NCBI RefSeq assembly: GCF_003932895.1
Contig: NZ_RQYW01000003.1
Coordinates: 1 to 64,000 of the forward strand
Source of the DNA: Leptotrichia sp. OH3620_COT-345
GTDB taxonomy: Bacteria > Fusobacteriota > Fusobacteriia > Fusobacteriales > Leptotrichiaceae
Length of the DNA stretch: 64,000 nt
Direction of reading: 5' to 3'
This document shows, piece after piece, positions 17,630 through 24,453 of the stretch; within the stretch, counting starts at the first letter, position 1, and the number at the start of each line of letters is the position of its first letter. Made by a program: the position numbers and the translations under genes. A model generated the notes under the pieces. The model saw only the letters and a list, made by a program, of their open reading frames with translations. It was not told where the DNA came from and did not search any database.

Positions 17630-18550
17630 ATGCAAATTTCTTTAAAAAATATAATTCCAAATTATGACAAATGGGAAAAAATTATTTATATTAATAAAGG
17701 TTTATCAAGTGATAAAAAATTTTTTCTTCAATCAAAAACTCAAAAAAAATATATAATAAGAATTTCTAAAGTAAAAGAATTAAATAATAAAATAAATGAG
17801 TACAATGCTGTAAAAAAAATAAAAAAACTTAATTTTATTCAAAAATTTCTTGGTTATGGAATATGTGAAAATAAAGAATTCATGTATTCTATCTATTCAT
17901 GGTTACAAGGAGAAAATTTAGAAGAAAAAATTTTTAAATTAACTAAAAGGAAGCAATATGAATTAGGATTTCAAGCTGGTAAAAAATTAAGAAAAATTCA
18001 TACATTAACAATTACAGATACTAACTATAATTTTATTAAGGAAATTAAGGAAAAAGTAAATATCTCTAAGAAAGAATATGTTAAAAATAAATATAAAATT
18101 AAAAATGAAAAAATTATTTGGAATTTTATTAACAAAAATCTTTATCTTTTAGATAAAAGAGAAAAATGTTTTTTACACGGAGATTTTCATATAGGAAATA
18201 TTATCTTGAATAAAGATAAAGAACTAGGTTTTATTGATTTAAATTGGTTTAGATACGGAGATCCCTATAAAGATTTCGTAAAATTAGTATATGTATCAAG
18301 AATGTTAAGTGTCAATTTTTCTATTGGTCAAATTAATGGTTATTTTGATAATAAAGTTCCAGAAATTTTTTTTAAAGTTCTAGCTTTATACACTGCAATT
18401 AATGTTCATTTTAGCATTTTATGGTCAAGTAAACTAGAAAAAAAAGAATTAAATAAGGACTTAAAAAGAATACAAAAAGTTTACAATGATTATAGTGGTT
18501 TCAAACTTATTATACCTAAATGGTATACAAAACCAAATGATAACTTGTAA
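17630..18550 (+). CDS. APH/choline-kinase-fold phosphotransferase, cargo operon gene 5
   Basis: A 306-residue member of the aminoglycoside phosphotransferase/choline kinase superfamily. The catalytic loop is FLHGDFHIGNIIL (HGDxxxxN) and the metal-binding motif is FIDLNWFRYGDP, so the kinase core is intact. A strong AAGGAG precedes the ATG. In a cluster with a glycosyltransferase, oxidoreductase and HAD phosphatase it more likely phosphorylates a sugar, cyclitol or nucleoside intermediate than an antibiotic, but a resistance role cannot be excluded. Confidence 0.75.
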   Translation: MQISLKNIIPNYDKWEKIIYINKGLSSDKKFFLQSKTQKKYIIRISKVKELNNKINEYNAVKKIKKLNFIQKFLGYGICENKEFMYSIYSWLQGENLEEKIFKLTKRKQYELGFQAGKKLRKIHTLTITDTNYNFIKEIKEKVNISKKEYVKNKYKIKNEKIIWNFINKNLYLLDKREKCFLHGDFHIGNIILNKDKELGFIDLNWFRYGDPYKDFVKLVYVSRMLSVNFSIGQINGYFDNKVPEIFFKVLALYTAINVHFSILWSSKLEKKELNKDLKRIQKVYNDYSGFKLIIPKWYTKPNDNL

Positions 18551-18582
18551 AATTTATTGAAAATAAAGGAGATTTCATTCAA

Positions 18583-19365
18583 ATGAAGTATCTATTTTGT
18601 GATCTTGACAATACTTTAATATTTAACAATAAAATTAAAAAAAATGATATTTTAGCAATACAAAAATGGAAAAAATTAGGTAATGATTTTATCATAACAA
18701 CAGGTAGAAGTTTTTTAGGAGTAAAAAATATACTTGAAAATTATTTGAAAATAGATTATAAATATATAATATTGAACAATGGAGCATTAATTTATAAAAA
18801 TAATAAAAAAATATATGAAAAAAAACTTGATTCCGAAATTGTATTTCAAATATTAAATGAGTTTATAGAAGATAGAAATGTTTATATGCGTTTTGACGAC
18901 AACGGAATAAACACTTTAGTTACTTCTGAAATAGAATCTAAAAACAACATAAATCATATTGATAAAGTAATATACAAAGAAAATTTATCATTAAAAGGAA
19001 AAGAGATTTATATGCTAACTATATTTAATAAATCAAAAAAAGAAATTGATGCAAAAAAAATAGAAAAAACTATAAAAAAGAGATATAACAATATACTAGA
19101 AGTTAAAATGAATAAATATGCAGTTGATATTACATTTAAAGGTATTTCAAAAGGAAATGCAATTTGTGAAATTTTGAAATATGAAAATATAGATAAAAAT
19201 GATATATATACGTTGGGAGATTCTTTTAATGATATTTCTATGTTTAAACTAAATAACAATTGTTTTACTCTCAAAACAGCAAGCTTTTTTATTAGAAAGC
19301 AAGTTAATTATATAGTTAATAATGTAGAAGAATGTATTATAGATATTTTAGAAAATAATATTTAA
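18583..19365 (+). CDS. Cof-type HAD-superfamily hydrolase, cargo operon gene 6
   Basis: A 260-residue type IIB HAD phosphatase. Motif I is LFCDLDNTLIF with nucleophile Asp near residue 6, motif II is ITTGR, the conserved lysine lies in FKGISKGNAI, and motif IV is TLGDSFNDISMF. The central cap domain is of normal Cof size. It is 33 bases after the kinase with AAAGGAG before the ATG. Together with the kinase it could form a phosphorylate/dephosphorylate pair in a biosynthetic route. Substrate unknown. Confidence 0.82.
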   Translation: MKYLFCDLDNTLIFNNKIKKNDILAIQKWKKLGNDFIITTGRSFLGVKNILENYLKIDYKYIILNNGALIYKNNKKIYEKKLDSEIVFQILNEFIEDRNVYMRFDDNGINTLVTSEIESKNNINHIDKVIYKENLSLKGKEIYMLTIFNKSKKEIDAKKIEKTIKKRYNNILEVKMNKYAVDITFKGISKGNAICEILKYENIDKNDIYTLGDSFNDISMFKLNNNCFTLKTASFFIRKQVNYIVNNVEECIIDILENNI

Positions 19366-19590
19366 CATAAAAAGTATACTTAATATATTTAGTTCATCAA
19401 TCAATATTTAATTCAAAATGTTTTACATTTAGCTTTTACTAGTATTACTTTTAATTTGACTTTTTAATTATTAAGTAATATTATCTTGATTTGAATTTTT
19501 TGTTTTCAATATTAGACTCTTTTTCTTAAATATTCTTATGCAATACCTTTAGTTATTTTTACTTTTTTAATTTTATAATAAATTTAAATA

Positions 19591-19749
19591 AAAGAGACTG
19601 CCTCATAAATCAAAAATAAATCTCTAACTATAATTATTATATATTTTTAAAAATTGAAAGATATTGTTTTTAGTAGTTTTATAAAAATAAAAAATATATA
19701 AAATTTATGATTAAATATGTTTTTATACCTTATGAAATAGCCTCTTTTA
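19591..19749. repeat. Longer MITE-like element related to 17509-17581
   Basis: About 158 bp. The left end AAAAGAGACTGCCTCATAA and right end TTATGAAATAGCCTCTTTT are imperfect inverted repeats. The first ~55 bases are clearly homologous to the short element between cargo genes 4 and 5. No transposase is encoded. It closes off the cargo operon against the convergent topoisomerase gene, so the pair of elements brackets cargo genes 5 and 6. Confidence 0.6.
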
Positions 19750-19753
19750 AATA

Positions 19754-21877
19754 CTATTTATCTTTTTCTAGATTAACGTAATCACCATTCAGTTTCATTT
19801 TAAAATTAGCTTTGTATTCTTTTCCGTTTTTAGCTTTCAATTTAAATTCAACTTTTTCTCCGTTGATTAACTTAAGAGCATTTTTCTTATTTATCTTTAA
19901 CATTTGTTCAAAATATTTAGTTTCTTTCCATAAAGAAAACTTACAACCATTTTTATATTCTGAACAATAAAATGCTTTATTTTTTTCTAAAATATCTCCT
20001 TTTTCACATTTAGGACATTCACACAACACTTCCTTTTTTTCACTAATCACTGAAGTCTTAATTTTTGTATGATTATCTTCTATTATTTTTATAACTTGAT
20101 ACAGCACAAAGTCTGTCAGCTTTTCTTTTTTTGATTTTCCTTCTTTAATTTCTTCCTGAATAGACCACCATAACGCTGTCATATCTGCACTTTTAAGACT
20201 TTCGGGTAAAGTTGAAAGATATTCTTTAGCTAATTCTGTAGAAACTACTGTTTTTCCCTTTTTTTCTAAATACCCTCTTTTAAAAAGTTCCGTAATAATA
20301 TTTGCCCTTGTAGCAGTAGTTCCTATACTTCCATTTTCTCCTTTCTTTTCCTTATCTTTTTCTTTTAAGATCCCTCTTATTTTTTCATCTTTTACATATT
20401 TTGATATATTTGTCATATCTGACAATAAACTTGCCTCTGTATAAGGTTTTTTCGCTTTAGTTTCCTTCTCCTCAATTTTCATATTACCATTTTTTATAAT
20501 CACCGGATATTCTCCATTTTGAATATCATACAAATCATATTCTGTTTTTTCTTTTTCGTTATCATCTTCATAAATAACTTTATATCCTAACTCTAAAACT
20601 TTAACAGAAGAAACTTTAAATTCATTACTTTCAACATTTACTACTGCTTCTATTTTTTCAACTTTTTCTTTATCCATAAACTGAATAATATATCTCTTTG
20701 CTATCAATTCATAAATATTTTTTTCTTCTTGATTAAATTTTGATAATTCTCCACTAAAAGTTGGTATTATTGCATGATGAGCAGTTATATTTTTTTCATT
20801 GAAACATTTCGACTTATTTTCTTCATCGAAATTCAGTTTCAAATTTTCTAATCCAATTTTCTTCATTACTTCAGGAATTAATCTTACGGCTTCTTTAAAA
20901 TGCTCTTCAGACAGATATTCACAATCGGATCTATTATAAGTTATTGCTTTATGATTATCCCTTAAACTTTGAGTGATATCCTGTGTTTTTTGAGCAGAAT
21001 ATCCAAATTTATTATTAGCTTCTATTTGAAGCTTTGCAAGATTAAAAGGTAAAGGTGGTGAGTTATAACTTTCTTTTTTGTTAATTTTAACTATACCTGT
21101 TTTCGCCTCTATTTCTGATATAATTTTTTCTACAGTTTCTTTATCTTTAATCATGCCTTCTTCTATACTTTTCGGTACAGAATATTTTAATTTTAATATT
21201 TTATGATTAATTTTTATATTTAAATAAAGATCATAATATTTTTCTTTTACATGATTTTTTATTTCATAATCTCTATTTACTACCAATGCAAGAGTAGGAG
21301 TTTGGACTCTTCCTACAGTTAAAGGTTTGCTCGCATTATTGTATAAAGTAAAAAATCTGCTTAAATTAAATCCTACAATCATATCTGCAATTGCTCTTGC
21401 TTCAGCTGCTTTTCCTAAATTTACATAATTTAAATTGTAATCCATTTTCTGAAATGCTTTTTTTACTGCTTCTGTATTATTATCGTTTATCAAAATTCTC
21501 TTTACTACTCCATCATACTTACAATATTCCAATATTTCATCTATCAAATACTGACCTTCATCATCGGGATCTCCTGCATGAATGACTTCTTTTGTATTTT
21601 TCAAAAGCTCTTTTATATTTTTTACTATATTTTCTTTTCCTTTGATAGGAATTTTGCTCCATTTAGGAAAGTAAATCGGTAAATCTTCCATATTCCATTT
21701 TTTATACTTCTCTTCAATTTCTCCAGGATTTTTATGTCTTAAAATATGTCCCACAGCCCATACTATAGTATATTCTTTTGTTTCTATTTTATTATTAAAA
21801 TATTTTTTTTCTCCTTCAACTGCTAATGCTATTGCTTTTGCTAATTCGGGCTTTTCGGCTATTATAATTTTTTTCAT
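19754..21877 (-). CDS. topB: DNA topoisomerase III, element-encoded
   Basis: A 707-residue type IA topoisomerase. The N-terminal Toprim domain has Glu8 in AEKPELA and HAGDPDDEGQ at residues 100-109. The active-site Tyr314 is in AITYNRSDCEYL. A C-terminal four-cysteine zinc motif (CECPKCEKGDI then CSEYKNGC) is present. TopB homologues are standard cargo of conjugative elements, where they help resolve or process transferred DNA. GGAGG lies before the ATG. A dispersed palindrome (21894-21916) and the first small-RNA cassette lie just upstream on the opposite strand. Confidence 0.93.
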   Translation of the reverse strand: MKKIIIAEKPELAKAIALAVEGEKKYFNNKIETKEYTIVWAVGHILRHKNPGEIEEKYKKWNMEDLPIYFPKWSKIPIKGKENIVKNIKELLKNTKEVIHAGDPDDEGQYLIDEILEYCKYDGVVKRILINDNNTEAVKKAFQKMDYNLNYVNLGKAAEARAIADMIVGFNLSRFFTLYNNASKPLTVGRVQTPTLALVVNRDYEIKNHVKEKYYDLYLNIKINHKILKLKYSVPKSIEEGMIKDKETVEKIISEIEAKTGIVKINKKESYNSPPLPFNLAKLQIEANNKFGYSAQKTQDITQSLRDNHKAITYNRSDCEYLSEEHFKEAVRLIPEVMKKIGLENLKLNFDEENKSKCFNEKNITAHHAIIPTFSGELSKFNQEEKNIYELIAKRYIIQFMDKEKVEKIEAVVNVESNEFKVSSVKVLELGYKVIYEDDNEKEKTEYDLYDIQNGEYPVIIKNGNMKIEEKETKAKKPYTEASLLSDMTNISKYVKDEKIRGILKEKDKEKKGENGSIGTTATRANIITELFKRGYLEKKGKTVVSTELAKEYLSTLPESLKSADMTALWWSIQEEIKEGKSKKEKLTDFVLYQVIKIIEDNHTKIKTSVISEKKEVLCECPKCEKGDILEKNKAFYCSEYKNGCKFSLWKETKYFEQMLKINKKNALKLINGEKVEFKLKAKNGKEYKANFKMKLNGDYVNLEKDK

Positions 21878-21893
21878 ATATTTTCCTCCTTGT

Positions 21894-21916
21894 CACTCTA
21901 TATTAAATGTAGAGTG
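21894..21916. repeat. Dispersed 23-bp palindrome (copy 1)
   Basis: Arms CACTCTATA and TGTAGAGTG around TTAAA. It lies ten bases before the -35 of small-RNA cassette A. Confidence 0.7.
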
Positions 21917-21925
21917 CTTTATTAT

Positions 21926-21953
21926 TTGACATTTTTAAATTTTATGTTATAAT
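21926..21953 (+). promoter_or_regulatory. Promoter P1 of cassette A (small RNA)
   Basis: Perfect TTGACA (21926-21931), 16-base spacer ending TGT, perfect TATAAT (21948-21953): a near-consensus extended -10 promoter. Confidence 0.85.
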
Positions 21954-21959
21954 ATTTAT

Positions 21960-22041
21960 GTAACTCCCCCTAAGGAGTTCACTATAAATATAAGTTAAAT
22001 AAATTTGCGGTAAAGAAGACTGGTTTTTTCCAGTCTTTTTT
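21960..22041 (+). ncRNA. Cassette A putative antitoxin small RNA
   Basis: About 82 nt from the P1 start to an intrinsic terminator (GACTGG 22018-22023, loop, CCAGTC 22030-22035, six T). It starts with a hairpin AACTCC/GGAGTT. Bases 21982-21997 are perfectly complementary (16 nt) to 22076-22091 of the downstream peptide mRNA, reaching the first G of its GGAGG. Bases 22004-22010 pair with 22064-22070. Bases 21967-21975 (CCCCTAAGG) complement the mRNA's 3' hairpin at 22176-22184. The layout predicts an antitoxin RNA that blocks ribosome binding in trans. This is inference from sequence; no expression data. Confidence 0.75.
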
Positions 22042-22049
22042 GCTATAAT
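22041..22049 (+). promoter_or_regulatory. Promoter P2 of cassette A (peptide mRNA)
   Basis: An extended -10 element TGCTATAAT directly after the T-run of the small-RNA terminator. The -35 is poor. The same TGnTATAAT stands in cassettes C and D. Confidence 0.65.
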
Positions 22050-22102
22050 ATTTTGAACGAGTTCCGCAAAACTCGTAACTTATATTTATAGGAGGTATAC
22101 AT

Positions 22103-22162
22103 ATGCGTATATTATTTTTGTTTTTAGTATTTTTTTTACTAATTCAAAAAATTTTATACTAA
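22103..22162 (+). CDS. Cassette A 19-residue hydrophobic peptide, putative type I toxin
   Basis: ATG with a strong GGAGGT seven bases upstream encodes MRILFLFLVFFLLIQKILY and a TAA stop. The peptide is one short membrane segment ending in a basic/polar tail, comparable in size with Ibs-type toxins of type I toxin-antitoxin systems, though not recognisably homologous. The mRNA would start near 22056 and end with hairpin CCCC-TTA-GGGG (22174-22184). Its leader around the binding site is the target of the small RNA encoded just upstream on the same strand. All four cassettes encode exactly 19 residues. Confidence 0.75.
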   Translation: MRILFLFLVFFLLIQKILY

Positions 22163-22188
22163 TGTCGCCTCAACCCCTTAGGGGTACG

Positions 22189-22211
22189 CACTCTATATTA
22201 TGTATATAGTG
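22189..22211. repeat. Dispersed 23-bp palindrome (copy 2)
   Basis: Arms CACTCTATA and TATATAGTG. It is directly adjacent to the stop codon of the minus-strand gene ending at 22212 and closes cassette A on the right. Confidence 0.7.
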
Positions 22212-22481
22212 TTATCTTTCCCAATCTTTATCACTGCTTTCTATCCAAAAGTTTTCACTAGTATTTTCCTTTAATACTTCTTCTTTTTGTTTTCCGTGAA
22301 CTTTAAGATATTTAAGCATTTCCATTTCTGTTTCAAAATTTATTCTTTCTTCAATTTCTTCATTTTCTTCACTATAATACAAATGATTTATAAAATATTC
22401 TCCTGATAAATAACTTTTTCCATAATCTAAAATCATATCTGTTTCATTTTCTAAATACATATATTTTCCTTTTAATCCCAT
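22212..22481 (-). CDS. Hypothetical acidic protein with DWER C-terminal tail
   Basis: An 89-residue acidic protein that I do not recognise. It is rich in Glu and Tyr, with no signal peptide or membrane segment. Its last 13 residues, FWIESSDKDWER, closely resemble the ends of the primase-like protein and ArdC encoded next to it. GGAGGAGAT-type binding sequence precedes the ATG. The gene sits between small-RNA cassettes A and B and is bounded by palindromes on both sides. I infer that the tail is a shared signal, possibly for conjugative secretion; what the body does is unknown. Confidence 0.65.
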   Translation of the reverse strand: MGLKGKYMYLENETDMILDYGKSYLSGEYFINHLYYSEENEEIEERINFETEMEMLKYLKVHGKQKEEVLKENTSENFWIESSDKDWER

Positions 22482-22503
22482 TTTTATCTCCTCCTAATTT
22501 TTT

Positions 22504-22526
22504 CACTCTATATTAAATATATAGTG
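22504..22526. repeat. Dispersed 23-bp palindrome (copy 3)
   Basis: Arms CACTCTATATT and AATATATAGTG. Ten bases before the -35 of cassette B, the same spacing as in cassette A. Confidence 0.7.
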
Positions 22527-22535
22527 TTTTATTAT

Positions 22536-22563
22536 TTGACATTTTTAGATTTTATGTTATAAT
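22536..22563 (+). promoter_or_regulatory. Promoter P1 of cassette B (small RNA)
   Basis: TTGACA (22536-22541), 16-base spacer ending TGT, TATAAT (22558-22563). Confidence 0.85.
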
Positions 22564-22569
22564 ACTCGT

Positions 22570-22647
22570 GTAACTCCCCTAAGGAGTTTTACTATAGAAA
22601 AATATGTAAATTTTGCAGATAAGGACTGGATTTTTTCAGTCCTTTTT
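22570..22647 (+). ncRNA. Cassette B putative antitoxin small RNA
   Basis: About 78 nt ending in terminator GGACTG...CAGTCC plus five T (22623-22647). Bases 22595-22606 are complementary (12 nt) to 22680-22691 just before and into the peptide gene's AGGAGG. Bases 22612-22619 (TTTGCAGA) pair with 22666-22673. The 5' hairpin CCCCTAAGG (22576-22584) complements the mRNA 3' hairpin at 22776-22784. The pairing bases differ from cassette A (AGAAAAATATG instead of ATAAATATAAG), yet complementarity inside the cassette is preserved, which is strong evidence for selection on the interaction. Confidence 0.75.
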
Positions 22648-22649
22648 AG

Positions 22650-22655
22650 TATAAT
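22650..22655 (+). promoter_or_regulatory. Promoter P2 of cassette B (peptide mRNA)
   Basis: TATAAT right after the terminator T-run. The extension reads TAG instead of TGn, so this copy may be weaker. Confidence 0.5.
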
Positions 22656-22703
22656 TAATTGGGTTTCTGCAAAGACCTGCATATTTTTCTAGGAGGTATA
22701 CGT

Positions 22704-22763
22704 ATGCATATATTATTTTTGTTTTTAGTATTTTTTTTACTAATTCAAAAGATTTTATACTAA
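22704..22763 (+). CDS. Cassette B 19-residue hydrophobic peptide, putative type I toxin
   Basis: MHILFLFLVFFLLIQKILY, differing from the cassette A peptide only at residue 2. AGGAGGT lies seven bases before the ATG. The mRNA begins near 22662 and ends in the CCCC-TTA-GGGG hairpin (22774-22784). The coding part is almost identical to cassette A, while the untranslated segment that pairs with the small RNA has diverged in step with that RNA. This suggests the two copies are kept functionally separate. Confidence 0.75.
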   Translation: MHILFLFLVFFLLIQKILY

Positions 22764-22788
22764 CGTATCCTCACCCCTTAGGGGTATA

Positions 22789-22809
22789 CACTCTATACTA
22801 TATATAGTG
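22789..22809. repeat. Dispersed palindrome (copy 4, 21 bp)
   Basis: Arms CACTCTATA and TATATAGTG with a shortened centre. It touches the TAG stop of the minus-strand gene ending at 22810. Confidence 0.7.
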
Positions 22810-23712
22810 CTATCTTTCCCAATCTTTTTCATCATCTTTTATCCATAAATTTTCTTTTTCAATATTCTTTATCTCTTTTAAATCATCGTTCCAATCTTTA
22901 TTTTTCGATTTTTCTCTATAGATATTTAAATTACTGTATTCTTCTTTTATTACCTTATAAAAATTATCTCCTGCTTCATCATTGTCAGTACATATGTAAA
23001 TACTCTCGATATCTTCAGATAAATAACTTTTAAATATATCGTTTCTAACTCCTGAAATACTTAAAAATCTACTATTTTCTTCTACGTTTCCCTTATTTAA
23101 TTGTAAATAAGACAGTAGATCTATCGCAGCTTCGAAAATATATAAATTTTTTATTTCTTTATTATTTGTTATATTAAATCCGTAATGACTACTAGTATTT
23201 CTTTTAAATTTACTTTCTCCAGTACCTACTAAGTCATAGCCCTGTATTTTATTTCCAATATCCCTGATTGTAAAATTAACATTATCTCTCTCATCTAAAA
23301 AGATAATTTCTTTTTTATATAACGCTTCCACTATCTTTTTATTTATCCCTCTTTTTTCAGATAAATAATTAATTACTTTATTTAAATTATCTTTTTTTAT
23401 TGAAAATCCTTTCACAGAAGTTTTGCTGCTATATACATTACTTTCACTGGGTTTATATTTTTCATTTTTTATATCTTCTAAAAATTCTTCTACCTTTTCA
23501 AATATTTTCCTCCCTTCTATTCCATATAAGTTTTTAAGTAAGTCGTAATAATTCCCTTTTATATTTTTAGAGTTCCAGACAAATAATGAACCGGATAAAA
23601 TAAGGCTATCATGATCTTTTAATTTGTACCTCCGCCTTCCATGAGGAATTAAACTTTCTCCCATATATTCAAGAAGGTCTTTTAAATTTATATCGCTTAA
23701 ATTCGTATTCAT
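22810..23712 (-). CDS. Toprim-domain primase-like protein with DWER tail
   Basis: A 300-residue protein. The C-terminal half has a Toprim fold: conserved Glu in YIFEAAIDLLSYL and the acidic DxDxxG motif in ICTDNDEAGDNF. The N-terminal part (DLLEYMGESLIPHGRRRYKLKDHDSL) resembles the DUF3991/primase-associated domain found in relaxase- and ICE-encoded primase relatives. A primer-synthesis or single-strand maintenance role in transfer is likely. It ends NLWIKDDEKDWER, nearly identical to the end of ArdC, and the last ~46 nucleotides are almost the same in both genes. Attenuator-like leader RNA 1 is immediately upstream. Confidence 0.78.
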   Translation of the reverse strand: MNTNLSDINLKDLLEYMGESLIPHGRRRYKLKDHDSLILSGSLFVWNSKNIKGNYYDLLKNLYGIEGRKIFEKVEEFLEDIKNEKYKPSESNVYSSKTSVKGFSIKKDNLNKVINYLSEKRGINKKIVEALYKKEIIFLDERDNVNFTIRDIGNKIQGYDLVGTGESKFKRNTSSHYGFNITNNKEIKNLYIFEAAIDLLSYLQLNKGNVEENSRFLSISGVRNDIFKSYLSEDIESIYICTDNDEAGDNFYKVIKEEYSNLNIYREKSKNKDWNDDLKEIKNIEKENLWIKDDEKDWER

Positions 23713-23724
23713 AACTTTTCTCCT

Positions 23725-23810
23725 AAAAAAAGATAAAGGTATCCCATAAATGCAAATTCGTCGATTTGCTATTATGAAATACCTTTTTATGTCAATTCGC
23801 CGACTGACGG
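23725..23810 (-). promoter_or_regulatory. CGRCGA-loop attenuator leader 1 (upstream of the primase-like gene)
   Basis: Minus strand, 5' to 3': hairpin I, GTCAGT-CGGCGA-ATTGAC (23808-23791); then a terminator whose outer stem AAAGGTAT/ATACCTTT encloses hairpin II, GCAAAT-CGACGA-ATTTGC (23769-23752); then seven T; then at once AGGAG and the start codon. A terminator lying directly on the ribosome binding site implies regulated antitermination. Three further copies stand before other transfer operons. Confidence 0.75.
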
Positions 23811-23837
23811 TTTCATTCCTCTATTTGATTTTTAAAT

Positions 23838-23858
23838 ACTCTATGTAAAATATAGAGT
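23838..23858. repeat. Dispersed palindrome (copy 5)
   Basis: Perfect arms ACTCTAT and ATAGAGT, eleven bases beyond the stop of the NlpC/P60 gene. Confidence 0.6.
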
Positions 23859-23869
23859 CCTTATTTAAA

Positions 23870-24415
23870 TTATATTACTGATATAGCCCATTTGAATTTT
23901 TCTCTGTAAAAACCTGAAAATTCAGATATAACAACCTTTTTACTCGCTGAACTTGCATGAATGAATCTGTTATCTCCCATATAAATTCCCACATGGGAAA
24001 TACGTCCTTTTCCTAATGTTTCAAAAAAAAGAAGATCTCCTTTCCTAATCTTTGATATACGGGGTTTAAACTGTGCCTGTTCATAAGAAACTCTAGGTAA
24101 GTTTATTCCCATTGTTTGCTTATATACGTATTGTACAAAACTAGAACAATCAAATTTATCTGTTCCACTAGCACCCCATAAATATGGACTCCCTAGTTTT
24201 TTTGTAGCAAAATTTATTATTTCATTTCTAATATCTAAATTTGTTTCATTAGAAGATTTATTAATTACTTTTATTTTATCTATTTTATCCTTCTTCTTTT
24301 TTACAAATCCGTAATCTGTATTAGTACCTCTGTTTATAAAACTTATTCCACTTGCGATTGTATTATTCAATATAACAAGAAATAAGAAGGAATAGATAGA
24401 AATTTTTCTTTTCAT
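23870..24415 (-). CDS. NlpC/P60 family peptidoglycan hydrolase
   Basis: A 181-residue secreted cysteine peptidase. A signal peptide (residues 1-22) is followed by a short linker and a C-terminal NlpC/P60 domain with catalytic Cys90 in KFDCSSFVQYVYK, His141 in SHVGIYMGDNRF, and a third polar residue at His153. Such enzymes cut D-Glu-diaminopimelate bonds in the cell wall. In this element it probably opens peptidoglycan locally for the conjugation channel. It is one of three wall hydrolases in the element, with 36588-37271 and the fused protein at 27344-28792. Confidence 0.85.
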   Translation of the reverse strand: MKRKISIYSFLFLVILNNTIASGISFINRGTNTDYGFVKKKKDKIDKIKVINKSSNETNLDIRNEIINFATKKLGSPYLWGASGTDKFDCSSFVQYVYKQTMGINLPRVSYEQAQFKPRISKIRKGDLLFFETLGKGRISHVGIYMGDNRFIHASSASKKVVISEFSGFYREKFKWAISVI

Positions 24416-24430
24416 TTTGTATCCTTTCTT

Positions 24431-24452
24431 ACTCTATACTGAGTATATAGTG
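24431..24452. repeat. Dispersed palindrome (copy 6)
   Basis: Arms ACTCTATACT and AGTATATAGTG; one base from the TAA stop of ardC. Confidence 0.65.
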
Positions 24453-24453
24453 C

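Noticed and set aside
17509-19749. Complete insertion sequence
   Set aside because: Both inverted-repeat elements are too short to encode a transposase and none is nearby.
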